Shown: one piece after another, positions 48,389-56,610 of the stretch
How the letters are laid out: every line of letters begins with the position of its first letter
Position numbering within the stretch: position 1 is the stretch's first letter
From: Verrucomicrobiales bacterium
GTDB lineage: Bacteria > Verrucomicrobiota > Verrucomicrobiia > Verrucomicrobiales > DEV007
Direction of reading: 5' to 3'
Assembly: GCA_016795385.1 (NCBI GenBank)
Contig: JAEUHI010000043.1
Coordinates: 205,990 to 269,989, forward strand
DNA length: 64,000 nucleotides
Translations under genes and position numbers: made by a program
The notes under the pieces: generated by a model
What the model was told of the DNA's origin: nothing
The model's database searches: none
The model's input: only the letters and a program-made list of their open reading frames with translations

Positions 48389-48814
48389 ATGTTCTACGAC
48401 CAAAGCGAAAATGATGGGGACGAGTCCCGGCTGGAGTCTCCCGGCAGGGGCGAGACCACCCTCCCGGCGAGCGACTGCGAATCCGGTGCCTTTCTTGCTC
48501 CCTCCGCGAATCGGGGCGGCTACGGCGATCTTTCGCTGGTCGCCGAGGATCCCGCTCCGCGCGTCGGAGGATACGACCGCTACGTGATCGAGAGTGTCTG
48601 GCAGAATGCGGAGACCGTGCCCGGCACCGACCCGGCTCTCTGGCGCCGCGATGAATTCGGCGAATGGATCTATCGCTTCGACTACGGCCGCCGCCAATCC
48701 CGCTATGGTTGGGAGGTCTACGATCCCGGCATCGGCCGCCGCACCGAAGGCGTCTACGCGATGCGTCCCGTGCAGTGGGAAAGCTACCTGCGCCTGCACG
48801 AATCGTTCGTGTGA
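48389..48814 (+). CDS. Small protein with HNH-like WRRDEFG...YGW motif
   Basis: 141 residues from ATG 48389; the frame continues upstream to 48272 into carB. The first 60 residues are acidic and disordered-looking. The conserved-looking part reads DPALWRRDEFGEWIYRFDYGRRQSRYGWEVYDP, which resembles the start of small HNH endonuclease-like proteins (WRxDxxGxxIxxxDYG...YGWEIDH). The final His of the motif is not present: YDPGIG replaces it. It is therefore probably a non-catalytic or divergent relative. It lies 80 bases after carB and converges on the PrsW gene. Confidence 0.5.
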   Translation: MFYDQSENDGDESRLESPGRGETTLPASDCESGAFLAPSANRGGYGDLSLVAEDPAPRVGGYDRYVIESVWQNAETVPGTDPALWRRDEFGEWIYRFDYGRRQSRYGWEVYDPGIGRRTEGVYAMRPVQWESYLRLHESFV

Positions 48815-48823
48815 TCCCCCCGC

Positions 48824-49864
48824 TCAGCCCGGCAAGGGTGGAGGCATCCTCCGTTTCGGGGGCAAGGGCGGCGGCAACGGCCGTCCCGGCCGGATCACCC
48901 CGCTCGCGACCAAGGGATCGGCGTGGCTCAAAGACCTCACCCGCTCGCGCAGGCGGGCGATTTGCGATTGCAGATCCGCGTCCAGCCCGTGTCGCAGCGC
49001 TTTTTGCTTTTGATAGGCCAGCTCCGTTGCCTCGTGCAGCAAATGACGCCGGCTCCAGCCACCGAAAAGGCTGCTGCGCTTCCAAAAGTCGGCGGCCGCA
49101 AGCGCCTGCTCGGCGTAAATCACGCCGCGCTCCACTTCTTCCGAGAGTTGGATGCGGATCCACCGATTTTCGTGGTAGAGGCAGATCCAGGCGGTGATCC
49201 CGAACCAGAGGATACCGACGCTCACCCCTCCGATCGCGTAGAGCAGATGTTCTCCGCCGAGGGTGGCGAAGTAATTGTGGAGCGCATGTGTCGCCATCGC
49301 CAACCCCAGCCCGAGCGCCGGCCAGAAGAGCTTGCCGAGCGGATTTCCCGAAAACTTCCCGAGAGCCAGGCCGACGCCGAAGAGCCCCGTGAAGAGGGCG
49401 TGGAGCATGCCGAAAATGAAGGCGCGCAGGAAAAAGAGGAGAATGAGACTGCCTGCGTCGGGTTGGCCCATGAAATAGAAGGCGTTCTCCACGGCGGAGA
49501 ATCCGAATCCGACCATGCTGCCGTAGACGAGCCCATCGAGCACGGAATCGACCTCGCGGTGGAAGATCCGGAAAATGAGGAACACGCCAAAGGCCTTCAC
49601 GAGTTCCTCGGTGAGGGGCGCGAGAAAGCTGGCGTCGTAGAGCTCGCTCAGCAAAGAGACCTCGGCCCCCTCCGGCACTGGAGGGCTGCCGAAGACGAGC
49701 TGGGCGACGAGAGCGAACACGATCGAGGGCACCGCACCCCAGCAAAAGGCGGCGAGGAGGAGCGGAAAGGGCTCCTTCTCCCATCGGTCGAGCCGCCAGA
49801 CAAGGAGCGCGTAGACGACCATGGGCACGATGCCGAGGATGACGGAAGCGAGGAAGATTCCCAT
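48824..49864 (-). CDS. PrsW-type intramembrane metalloprotease (CPBP/Abi-like clan)
   Basis: 346 residues with about eight membrane helices. Family motifs are LTEELVKAFGVFLIF near 85 (the Glu-Glu-x-x-Lys pair), DSVLDGLVYGSMVGFGFSAVENAFYF near 105, FGMLHALFTGLFGVGLALG near 150 (catalytic-region His) and ATHALHNYFATLG near 192. These place it with PrsW, which in Bacillus cleaves the anti-sigma factor RsiW. The cytoplasmic C-terminus from 260 has helical and Pro-rich parts. No anti-sigma partner is nearby. Confidence 0.87.
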   Translation of the reverse strand: MGIFLASVILGIVPMVVYALLVWRLDRWEKEPFPLLLAAFCWGAVPSIVFALVAQLVFGSPPVPEGAEVSLLSELYDASFLAPLTEELVKAFGVFLIFRIFHREVDSVLDGLVYGSMVGFGFSAVENAFYFMGQPDAGSLILLFFLRAFIFGMLHALFTGLFGVGLALGKFSGNPLGKLFWPALGLGLAMATHALHNYFATLGGEHLLYAIGGVSVGILWFGITAWICLYHENRWIRIQLSEEVERGVIYAEQALAAADFWKRSSLFGGWSRRHLLHEATELAYQKQKALRHGLDADLQSQIARLRERVRSLSHADPLVASGVIRPGRPLPPPLPPKRRMPPPLPG

Positions 49865-49985
49865 GCACCGCGATCCTAGATTCGCCCGGCCCGATTTGCA
49901 AAGACTGTGGAGTGCGGCCCCTCCAAGGTTTCGCGACCCATCTTCCGATTTGGCAATCCGTCAAAATGTGTTACCTCTTCCGGCC

Positions 49986-50069
49986 ATGGCTATTTTCACC
50001 GGACTCGTCATCGCTATCGTCTTCCTTCTGGTCGGCGCCGCCGCTTTCCGTTACCTCGTGAAAGGGTGA
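49986..50069 (+). CDS. Possible small one-helix membrane protein
   Basis: 27 residues from ATG 49986. A nearly continuous hydrophobic stretch from about residue 4 to 21 (GLVIAIVFLLVGAAAFRYL) ends in a basic KG tail. It fits small inner-membrane proteins such as KdpF-type subunits in size only. It lies between prsW and pyk, has no strong ribosome binding site, and could be chance. The 121 bases before it form the divergent region with prsW. Confidence 0.35.
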   Translation: MAIFTGLVIAIVFLLVGAAAFRYLVKG

Positions 50070-50173
50070 ATCCGCTGGGATCCCGGGCGGCCCGGGTAGG
50101 CCCGGTGGCAAGCTTTTCACTGTCGCCACCGCTGCCGGGATGGTGAGGAATTCTCTTCCTGCTACATCCCGCC

Positions 50174-51580
50174 ATGTCCCTTCGCAAAACCAAACTCATC
50201 AGCACCCTCGGTCCCGCCACCAGTGCACCCGAGGTGATCCGATCCCTCATCAGCGCGGGCGCGGGCATTTTCCGCCTGAATATGAGCCATGCCGCCCACG
50301 ATTGGGTGCGCGAGGTCGTGGCCACGGTCCGCTCCGAAGCCACGGCCCTCGGGGTCGAGGTCGCGACCCTGGTCGATCTTCAGGGACCATCGATCCGCAC
50401 CGGCGACGTCGAGGGCAAACTCACCCTGAAACGCGGTGATCTGGTGGAGTTCCGCAACGCCGACCTCTCCCCCGCCCTCGCCCTTTCCGTAACGACGAAC
50501 TATGACGGGCTCCACGGCGATCTCCGCGAGGGCGACGTGATGCTCGTCGACAACGGCGAATTGCATTTCCGGGTCACGCGGATCGAGCCCGGCCGCGTTG
50601 TCGGCGAGGTGCTGACGGACGGCTCGATGGGTTCCCGGCGTCACATCAATCTGCCCGGGATCCTCGTGCATCTGCCCGTGCTCACGGAGAAAGACGAGCG
50701 TGACATCCTCCTCGCCGCCTCGATCGAGGCCGACTATGTGGCGATCAGCTTCGTGCGCGACGCCGCCCATGTCGCCCTGCTCCGTGAAAAGCTGCGCGCG
50801 CTCGGCAGCCAGGCCTCCATCGTCGCCAAGATCGAGGATCAGGAGGCAGTGAAACATCTCGCCGGCATCGTCACGGAATCCGACGCGGTGATGGTGGCGC
50901 GCGGCGACCTCGGCATCGAGGTGCATCTCGAGGAATTGCCCGTGGTGCAACGCCGCATTGTCGCGGAATGCGCCCGGATCGGCCGGAAGGTGATCGTCGC
51001 GACCCACATGCTCGAATCGATGGTGGAAAATCCCGTGCCGACCCGCGCCGAAGTCACCGATGTGGCCAACGCCGTCTTCGAACAGGCCGATGCGATCATG
51101 CTGAGCGGAGAGACCTCCGTGGGACGTTACCCGGTGAAATGTGTCGAGACGCTCGACCGGATCGCCCGGCGGATCGAGCGCGAACCAGTGGCGGGATGTT
51201 CGGCCACCCTGGAGTTGAAATCAGAAAAGGAGCAACTCGTGCGTTCCGCCGTGCTCCTCGCCGCATCACTGGAGCGATCCAGCCTCCTCGTTTTCACCGC
51301 CCGCGGCGTGCTGGCCAATCTCGCGGCGAACCTGCGTCCGGGACTCGCTCCGATTTTCGCATTCTCACCCGACGCGGCGGTGGTGCGATCCCTGGTGATG
51401 AACCGGGCGGTTCTTCCCGTTCGATTCGGCCTCGACGAAGATCCGGCGGAAAACACGCGCCGCGCCCTCGCTTATCTCCGCGAAAAAGGTCTCGTTGAGG
51501 CGGGCGATCCCGTGGTGATCGTCAGCGACGTGCTCCTTCCGGGATTCGACAACGGCGCGGTGCTGCTGCGACACGCTTGA
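50174..51580 (+). CDS. pyk: Pyruvate kinase
   Basis: 468 residues, the usual length. It makes ATP and pyruvate from phosphoenolpyruvate at the end of glycolysis. The N-terminal TKLISTLGPATSAPEVI is followed by GIFRLNMSHAAHD near 34. The B-domain comes next, then IVAKIEDQEAVKHLAGIV near 216 and SDAVMVARGDLGIEV near 236 (metal and substrate ligands). ATHMLESMVENPVPTRAEVTDVANAVFEQADAIMLSGETSVGRYP near 278-320 is the family signature, although the Gln usual in the consensus (TQMLESM) is His. The C-terminal allosteric domain is present. Upstream, 104 bases include G/C-rich inverted repeats. Confidence 0.96.
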   Translation: MSLRKTKLISTLGPATSAPEVIRSLISAGAGIFRLNMSHAAHDWVREVVATVRSEATALGVEVATLVDLQGPSIRTGDVEGKLTLKRGDLVEFRNADLSPALALSVTTNYDGLHGDLREGDVMLVDNGELHFRVTRIEPGRVVGEVLTDGSMGSRRHINLPGILVHLPVLTEKDERDILLAASIEADYVAISFVRDAAHVALLREKLRALGSQASIVAKIEDQEAVKHLAGIVTESDAVMVARGDLGIEVHLEELPVVQRRIVAECARIGRKVIVATHMLESMVENPVPTRAEVTDVANAVFEQADAIMLSGETSVGRYPVKCVETLDRIARRIEREPVAGCSATLELKSEKEQLVRSAVLLAASLERSSLLVFTARGVLANLAANLRPGLAPIFAFSPDAAVVRSLVMNRAVLPVRFGLDEDPAENTRRALAYLREKGLVEAGDPVVIVSDVLLPGFDNGAVLLRHA

Positions 51581-51588
51581 ACCGAACC

Positions 51589-51801
51589 ATGAATCTCCGT
51601 CGGTTCGAAACGATCCACCCCGACCTTCTTCCAGGGCTCGTCAACACGGCCCTGCGGAACGATTGCGAGGATCTAGAGGATCTTTGCCACACCCACGATC
51701 TCGATCGGGGCGCGCTGGAGCGTCGCCTCGGCGAGATCGGCTACCGCTACGTGGCGGAGATCCGGCAATTCCGGAAAGTCGCGCCGGGTGAAGAGGGTTA
51801 G
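51589..51801 (+). CDS. DUF4250-like small protein
   Basis: 70 residues from ATG 51589 (TTG 51577 also possible). The pattern LLPGLVNTALRNDCEDLEDLCHTHDLDRGALERRLGEIGYRYVAEIRQF matches the style of DUF4250 (L..VNTKLRD...L..LC...D.....L...L..IGY.Y.....QF). It follows pyk by eight bases and is probably co-transcribed. The stop codon TAG is embedded in a terminator-like hairpin. Function unknown, possibly regulatory. Confidence 0.65.
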   Translation: MNLRRFETIHPDLLPGLVNTALRNDCEDLEDLCHTHDLDRGALERRLGEIGYRYVAEIRQFRKVAPGEEG

Positions 51802-51821
51802 GTCGTCGACCTTACCCTCTT
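51791..51821. terminator. Bidirectional terminator-like hairpin between pyk unit and cytochrome c gene
   Basis: The 15 bases at 51791-51805 and the 15 at 51807-51821 are inverted repeats with one mismatch. The arms start AAGAGGGT and end ACCCTCTT. The hairpin lies between convergent genes and includes the stop of the DUF4250-like gene. There is no long T-run on either strand. Confidence 0.6.
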
Positions 51822-51831
51822 GGGAGCGTCG

Positions 51832-52551
51832 TCACTTCTTGTGGGCGGCGACGATGGCCTCGATCTCGGCGCGCTTCACACCGGCAGGCGCGTTGACATC
51901 GGCGAACTTCGCGCGGGCGGCGGCGGCCTGCTCGACGGTCACGGGGGGAGCGGTATTGCCCCACTCGTTGCGGACGTAGGTCATCACGGCGGCGAGTTTC
52001 TGGTCGTCGAGGCCCGCGGCGAGCGGAGCCATCACACCCATGTAGTTCATGTTCTCCTTGGCGATGCCCTTCAGCACGACGAGGAGACCGTTGTCGGGAT
52101 CGCCCAGGAGCAATTCCGAGCCCACCAAGCTCGGGGCCATGAGGGCGGGACCGGCCTTGAGACCTTTGCCATCGGGACCGTGGCAGGCGGCACAGAGCAT
52201 GTAGGATTGTTTGCCGAGGGCCATCACCTCGGGATCGATGATGCTGGCCGGTGCGGGATTGGGGGCCGAGGCGGGAGCACTCCCGGCGGCGGTGGCGACG
52301 GGGGCCTGGCCGGTGGCATCGGTCGCCGGGGCACCGGTCTCGGCCACGGGAGCGGAGGCAACAGCGGGAGCGGGACCGGATCCCGCGGCAGCGGCGGCCT
52401 CATCCTTTTTCGGGGTTTCTTTCATCCCGCCGACAAAGGCGAAGCCTACCACCCCGAGCATCACGATGAGGGCGACGGGGATGAGAATGAGAAAGGCGTT
52501 CCCAAGGATACCGGCGAGAGGATTTTTCGATTCGGAGGAGTCGGAGCTCAT
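51832..52551 (-). CDS. Membrane-anchored cytochrome c with Ala/Pro-rich linker
   Basis: 239 residues. One membrane helix (residues 18-43) is followed by a roughly 60-residue Ala/Pro/Gly/Ser linker (about 48-104), then a single-haem domain: CAACHGPDGKG near 120, and a distal Met in NYMGVMAPLAAGL near 168 as the likely sixth ligand. This style fits a cytochrome c that carries electrons between ACIII and a terminal oxidase. It is encoded alone 47 kb from the act operon. The long linker gives it reach in the periplasm. Confidence 0.88.
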   Translation of the reverse strand: MSSDSSESKNPLAGILGNAFLILIPVALIVMLGVVGFAFVGGMKETPKKDEAAAAAGSGPAPAVASAPVAETGAPATDATGQAPVATAAGSAPASAPNPAPASIIDPEVMALGKQSYMLCAACHGPDGKGLKAGPALMAPSLVGSELLLGDPDNGLLVVLKGIAKENMNYMGVMAPLAAGLDDQKLAAVMTYVRNEWGNTAPPVTVEQAAAARAKFADVNAPAGVKRAEIEAIVAAHKK

Positions 52552-52654
52552 GATTTGGCGTGCAAAGAAGCGTCAATTCAGGGGATGTCAACGCGAATGC
52601 GGACTCTGGGGATTACGCGCCGCCCCTGTGACGGGATACCTTTTGGAGCCGATT

Positions 52655-53908
52655 TCAACCGGCGAGAGCAACGCCCCGCAGCTCGAGCAGGCTCTCGTGG
52701 AGAAGGCGGCCGCGGTCTTCCCACCGAAAGGCTTCGCGACAGAGGGAAAAAGCCTCGGTGCGCATGGCATTCAGCCGCTCCAGGTCGTCAATGATCCCGA
52801 TCACGGATTGGATCAGGGCGGGCACGTCGCGCTCGAGGATGAGGTGCCGGGGACTTTGGAGAGGCAGTCCCTCCACCGCCTGCACCAGCCCGGCGAGAGG
52901 GAGCCCGTGGAAGAGGTATTCGAGGGTCTTCAGTTTGAATCCCCCGCCGAATTCCTCGACGATGAGACCGAGCCGCGCATCGAGAAGGTAGGGAGACATC
53001 TCCGGCACCCGCCCCACGAAATCAATGCCGGGGTAGCGATCGATCATGGCCAGCCGGAAGGCTTCATCGGTCTTCCCGACGATCTGCAGGCTGATCCCGG
53101 CGGAGTCCAGGGGGGCCGCGGCCTGATCGAGGAAACGCTCGAGATTGATCCGTTTGGCGATCCATTCGAAGGATCCCGACATCACGACCCGGCGCGGGGT
53201 CGCCGCGGTGATCACGCGATCGGCATGGAAGGGCCCCTCGTATCCGGGCGTCAGGCAAAGGTAACGTTGTCGGGGGAATTGATCCCGGTAAGCCTCGACT
53301 TCGGCCGGGGTGATGGCAGTGACGAGGTCGACTTCGCGGCAAAGCATCTCCTCCTGTCGGGCGTATTTTTCGGCGTCGACCCGCAAGGCAAGGCGACGGG
53401 GCAGAGCGGCGGACGAATTCCGCGCGACTTCACGACGGACCTTGGCCTCGTGATTATGCGACACGTAGACGAGCACGGGATCGCCGCCGATGCCCGTGGC
53501 TTTGCGGCGCTCACGGATGGGACCCAAGGCCCAACCGAGGGCGGCGTGATCGATGATGATGGCGTCCCAGGATTCGTTCGCGATCGCCTCCACGAGGGCT
53601 TTTTCGGGACCTCCATTCTTGAGACGCCATGAATCGGCGGGGTAAAGGGTGAAAAGGCTGCCGAGGCGGGACCCAAGTTCCGGCGAGCCGAGCCTCCATT
53701 CGACATGATCTTCATCCCGGTAAGAGCTGGCCTCGGAACCGTCGCCGACGGGGGCCTCGTCGTTGTCGTGGGCGAGAACGGTGAGATCCACTCCCGTCCT
53801 GGCAAACGACCGGATGAGTCCGTTGGAATAGATCAACTCGCCGCTGTTGGTGGGACGCGGGTATTTGCGGGTGAGCCAGAGGCATTTCATGGGATCGGGG
53901 GAAGTCAT
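52655..53908 (-). CDS. Glycosyltransferase, GT4-like
   Basis: 417 residues from ATG 53908, which overlaps the stop of the upstream gene (ATGA); an ATG at 53890 (MKCLWLTRKYP) is also possible. The N-terminal domain reads LWLTRKYPRPTNSGELIYSNGLIRSF, as in GT4 enzymes. The C-terminal donor-binding part has MSGSFEWIAKRINLERFLDQ near 240 and VEEFGGGFKLKTLEYLFHGLPLAG near 328. It probably adds a sugar to a surface or lipid-linked glycan. It forms a cassette with the GNAT-like and ligase genes. Confidence 0.87.
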   Translation of the reverse strand: MTSPDPMKCLWLTRKYPRPTNSGELIYSNGLIRSFARTGVDLTVLAHDNDEAPVGDGSEASSYRDEDHVEWRLGSPELGSRLGSLFTLYPADSWRLKNGGPEKALVEAIANESWDAIIIDHAALGWALGPIRERRKATGIGGDPVLVYVSHNHEAKVRREVARNSSAALPRRLALRVDAEKYARQEEMLCREVDLVTAITPAEVEAYRDQFPRQRYLCLTPGYEGPFHADRVITAATPRRVVMSGSFEWIAKRINLERFLDQAAAPLDSAGISLQIVGKTDEAFRLAMIDRYPGIDFVGRVPEMSPYLLDARLGLIVEEFGGGFKLKTLEYLFHGLPLAGLVQAVEGLPLQSPRHLILERDVPALIQSVIGIIDDLERLNAMRTEAFSLCREAFRWEDRGRLLHESLLELRGVALAG

Positions 53909-54939
53909 CAAAGCAGCGCGAGATCGCCCTCGACGGGCAGGCAGACACGAGGGCGTCCCTGCCAGCGCGCGGGCAAGTGGTAATGGAGGATGGAGGCGAC
54001 GCGACGCCCCGGCACGCCAAGCCATGTGCGGTCGCCGAAGCGCGAGATCACGATCGCGGCGGTGTCACGGGCGAGTCCCGAGGCAGGATCGCCGAGGAGC
54101 TTTTTCACGAGGAGGAGGAGGCCGATAGCGCCGGGATGGAAATCGGCTTGGTCGAGGAAGAGACAGACGTTCACCCCGGCACGTTTTTTGTAGACGCCGA
54201 GGGCGCGTGCGATCGGAGTGCCCTCCGCGTCCACGATCGCGAAAAAGGTGCGCGGCTCGGACCCGCATCGCGCGAGCCACGCGAGGGTCGCCGAATCGGA
54301 GACGCGCCGGATTGTGGCGGCCTCCGCGCCTTCGGGAGCGGGTTCGGACCATTGCCCCGGGTCGGTGATGAGGCGGCATTCGGCGGTTTCCGCGGTGGAA
54401 GGCAACGGCACGCTCCAATCGCCCGCGATGAGGGCGAGACGAGCGGCCGCTCCACCGAATCTCCGGGTCGGGAACCAATACTGGGCCCGATCACCGGCGT
54501 GCTCATACCCGAGCTTGGCGAGGAGACGGCGCATCTCGGGCGACGGCGATCCATCGATGATCTGGAACTCGCGGGCGAGGGACCGCTGTTTCGCGATCAA
54601 TCCCATCACCGCGCTGCGATGGCGATCGCGGACGAAAAGGGTCGTCGTCACCAGAGTGGGAAGGGTTTCACCCGCGGACTCATAATCAAAAGGGATGAGA
54701 CCGCTGAATCCGACGAGACCGGCCACCTCGTGGCGTAGCAAAAACCCCCGCGGGGAATCCTTCCGGCATGCGGGATTGTCATCCCACCACCAGCTCATGC
54801 GCAGAAGCCAGACGGCGGGATCGTCATCGCCGGGCCGCGGCAGGGCGAGTTCGCCATCCCTCACAAAGCCGGCGAGGAATTCCGCGAGTTGGCGGCGTTC
54901 GCCCTCGGCTCCGGAAAAGGCTGTGATCTCGTAGGCCAT
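53908..54939 (-). CDS. GNAT-like acyltransferase
   Basis: 343 residues. The first half resembles a GNAT fold: SPRGFLLRHEVAGLVGFSGLIPF near 65, LPTLVTTTLFVRDRHRSAVMGLIAKQR near 95 (acetyl-CoA loop-like region), then IDGSPSPEMRRLLAKLGYEHAG near 130. The second half (about 160-343) has a second, weaker GNAT-like pattern, AIVDAEGTPIARALGVYKKR. Overlap with the glycosyltransferase gene and the 14-base gap to the ligase gene argue for a common pathway, perhaps acylating a sugar or amino acid. Substrates are unknown. Confidence 0.6.
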   Translation of the reverse strand: MAYEITAFSGAEGERRQLAEFLAGFVRDGELALPRPGDDDPAVWLLRMSWWWDDNPACRKDSPRGFLLRHEVAGLVGFSGLIPFDYESAGETLPTLVTTTLFVRDRHRSAVMGLIAKQRSLAREFQIIDGSPSPEMRRLLAKLGYEHAGDRAQYWFPTRRFGGAAARLALIAGDWSVPLPSTAETAECRLITDPGQWSEPAPEGAEAATIRRVSDSATLAWLARCGSEPRTFFAIVDAEGTPIARALGVYKKRAGVNVCLFLDQADFHPGAIGLLLLVKKLLGDPASGLARDTAAIVISRFGDRTWLGVPGRRVASILHYHLPARWQGRPRVCLPVEGDLALL

Positions 54940-54953
54940 GGGAGGCGATCGGT

Positions 54954-56492
54954 CTATTCCGCGAGACTCGCGAGGAGGCTTTTGCGATCGATCTTGCCGT
55001 TGATGGATTTGGGCATTTCCGAAAGGACGAGGACGCGGTCGGGCACTTTCGCGGCTTCGAGAACGGCGCCGAGGCGTTGCAGGATCGTGCCTGGCTCCAG
55101 GGCCGGATCGGAGACGGTGACGAAGAGATGCAGGGTGTCGTCGCTCTCGCGCTGGAGGAGGGCCGCCTCGACGATCCCGTCGATCTGACAGGTTTCGGTC
55201 TCGATCTCGAGTGGGCTGATGCGGTGACCGCGATGTTTGATCCAATCATCGCTGCGGGCGGAAAAGCGGATGAAACCCTCCGCATCGACGGATCCACTAT
55301 CGCCGGTGAAGAGTTCGACCGCGCTCTCCGGCGCACGCTTTCGGAAACGTCGCGCCGTTTCCTCCGGAGCCCGCCAGTAACCAAGGGCGACGTGGCGACC
55401 CCGCACGACGAGTTCGCCGGTCTCTCCGGGTGGCAGGCGGCGGCCTTCCACGTCGACGGCGTAAACCTCCGTGCCGGCAAGGGCGCGGCCGACGGTGTCA
55501 CCGTGCGCCGCGAACTCCGAGGGCAGCAAAATGGAGACCCGCTTGCATTCGGTGAGACCATACATCACGAAAACCTCCAGCCCCGGGAGGAGACGCTGCA
55601 TTTCCTCGATGTAGGCAAGCGGCAGCCGCTCGCCGGTGTTGGTGATGGCACGCAATTGCGACAGGTCGAGTGGACCGCGCCGACCGAGGGCGATGAGTGC
55701 GGCGTAGACGGACGGCACGCCTGGCAGCACGGTGATGCCGGTATCCCGGAGAATGCGCGGCAGGCGGGGACCGACCTGATCGGGATCGCCGAGATACAGC
55801 GCCGCTCCAGACCGGGCTGCGAGGAAGATCTGATACAAACCGTAATCGAAGGCAAGCGGCAGGAATCCCCCGATGCGATCCTCGGAGCGGTAACCGAGGC
55901 GGTCCTGGATGGCTCCGACGACGTAGGTGATGTTGTCGTGCGACAGAGTGACGCCGCGCGGTGTGCCCGTGCTGCCGGAGGTGAAGACCAGGCAAGCGGC
56001 ATCGACATCGTAACCCGGCCAGTCGCCCTCTCGTGGGTCACCGGAGAGGGCTTCGGCCCATGACCCGTCCCCCAGGGAAAGGACGCGGACTGCGCCGAGA
56101 TCGAGCCCCTCGAGATTCGCACCGGTCACCTCGTCGACGACGATCACGGACGGGGCGGCCTGTTGGAGAATGCCGCCGAGTCCTTTCGGCCGGAGCTTGG
56201 CATTGAGCACGACAAAAATGCCACCGACCAGCGAGGTCCCAAAAAGCGCGATGGCCAGTTCGCATCGATTCTGCAGGTGGATGGCGACGCGATCCCCGCG
56301 GCCGACTCCGGCCGATTGGAGAAACCGGGCAAATCGCCTCGCTTCCAGTTCCGTTTCGGCATAAGTAAGGGTACGGCCGAAGCGATCCTCGAGGTAGGGA
56401 GCACCGGGATGAGCTTGGGCCGCGGACAGCAGCAAACCCGGGACACCCCGCCCCTTCTGCCAACGCTCGCCTTGAGTGGAAAAACAACCCAT
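54954..56492 (-). CDS. Acyl-CoA synthetase-like AMP-dependent ligase
   Basis: 512 residues from ATG 56492 (MGCFSTQGERW). The upstream frame to 56564 runs through the A+T-rich promoter region. ANL-family motifs are LVFTSGSTGTPRGVTLSH near 178 (ATP loop), YGLTECKR near 312, the adenylation-core GELVVRGRHVALGYW near 370, and the C-terminal SINGKIDRKSL near 495 with its Lys. It activates a carboxylic acid with ATP; no carrier domain is fused. The sequence style resembles exosortase-associated acyl-CoA ligases, but no exosortase is seen. It heads the ligase, GNAT and GT cassette. Confidence 0.88.
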   Translation of the reverse strand: MGCFSTQGERWQKGRGVPGLLLSAAQAHPGAPYLEDRFGRTLTYAETELEARRFARFLQSAGVGRGDRVAIHLQNRCELAIALFGTSLVGGIFVVLNAKLRPKGLGGILQQAAPSVIVVDEVTGANLEGLDLGAVRVLSLGDGSWAEALSGDPREGDWPGYDVDAACLVFTSGSTGTPRGVTLSHDNITYVVGAIQDRLGYRSEDRIGGFLPLAFDYGLYQIFLAARSGAALYLGDPDQVGPRLPRILRDTGITVLPGVPSVYAALIALGRRGPLDLSQLRAITNTGERLPLAYIEEMQRLLPGLEVFVMYGLTECKRVSILLPSEFAAHGDTVGRALAGTEVYAVDVEGRRLPPGETGELVVRGRHVALGYWRAPEETARRFRKRAPESAVELFTGDSGSVDAEGFIRFSARSDDWIKHRGHRISPLEIETETCQIDGIVEAALLQRESDDTLHLFVTVSDPALEPGTILQRLGAVLEAAKVPDRVLVLSEMPKSINGKIDRKSLLASLAE

Positions 56493-56494
56493 GC

Positions 56495-56523
56495 TTGACA
56501 ATAATTGATAATTTTTATAAAAA
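56495..56523 (+). promoter_or_regulatory. Predicted promoter for the FHA-cyclase gene
   Basis: TTGACA (56495-56500), 17 bases, TAAAAA (56518-56523), in a very A+T-rich stretch that also faces the divergent ligase gene. The -35 element is a perfect consensus match. A mapped start near 56530 would give a leader of about 80 bases. Confidence 0.45.
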
Positions 56524-56610
56524 CAATATTTAATCCTTCCTGATCTGGTCCAAAAGAGATCCATTTCAAGGGACCGGATTCCCTTTCCCGCTTGCTCCCC
56601 TCTCCTGAAC

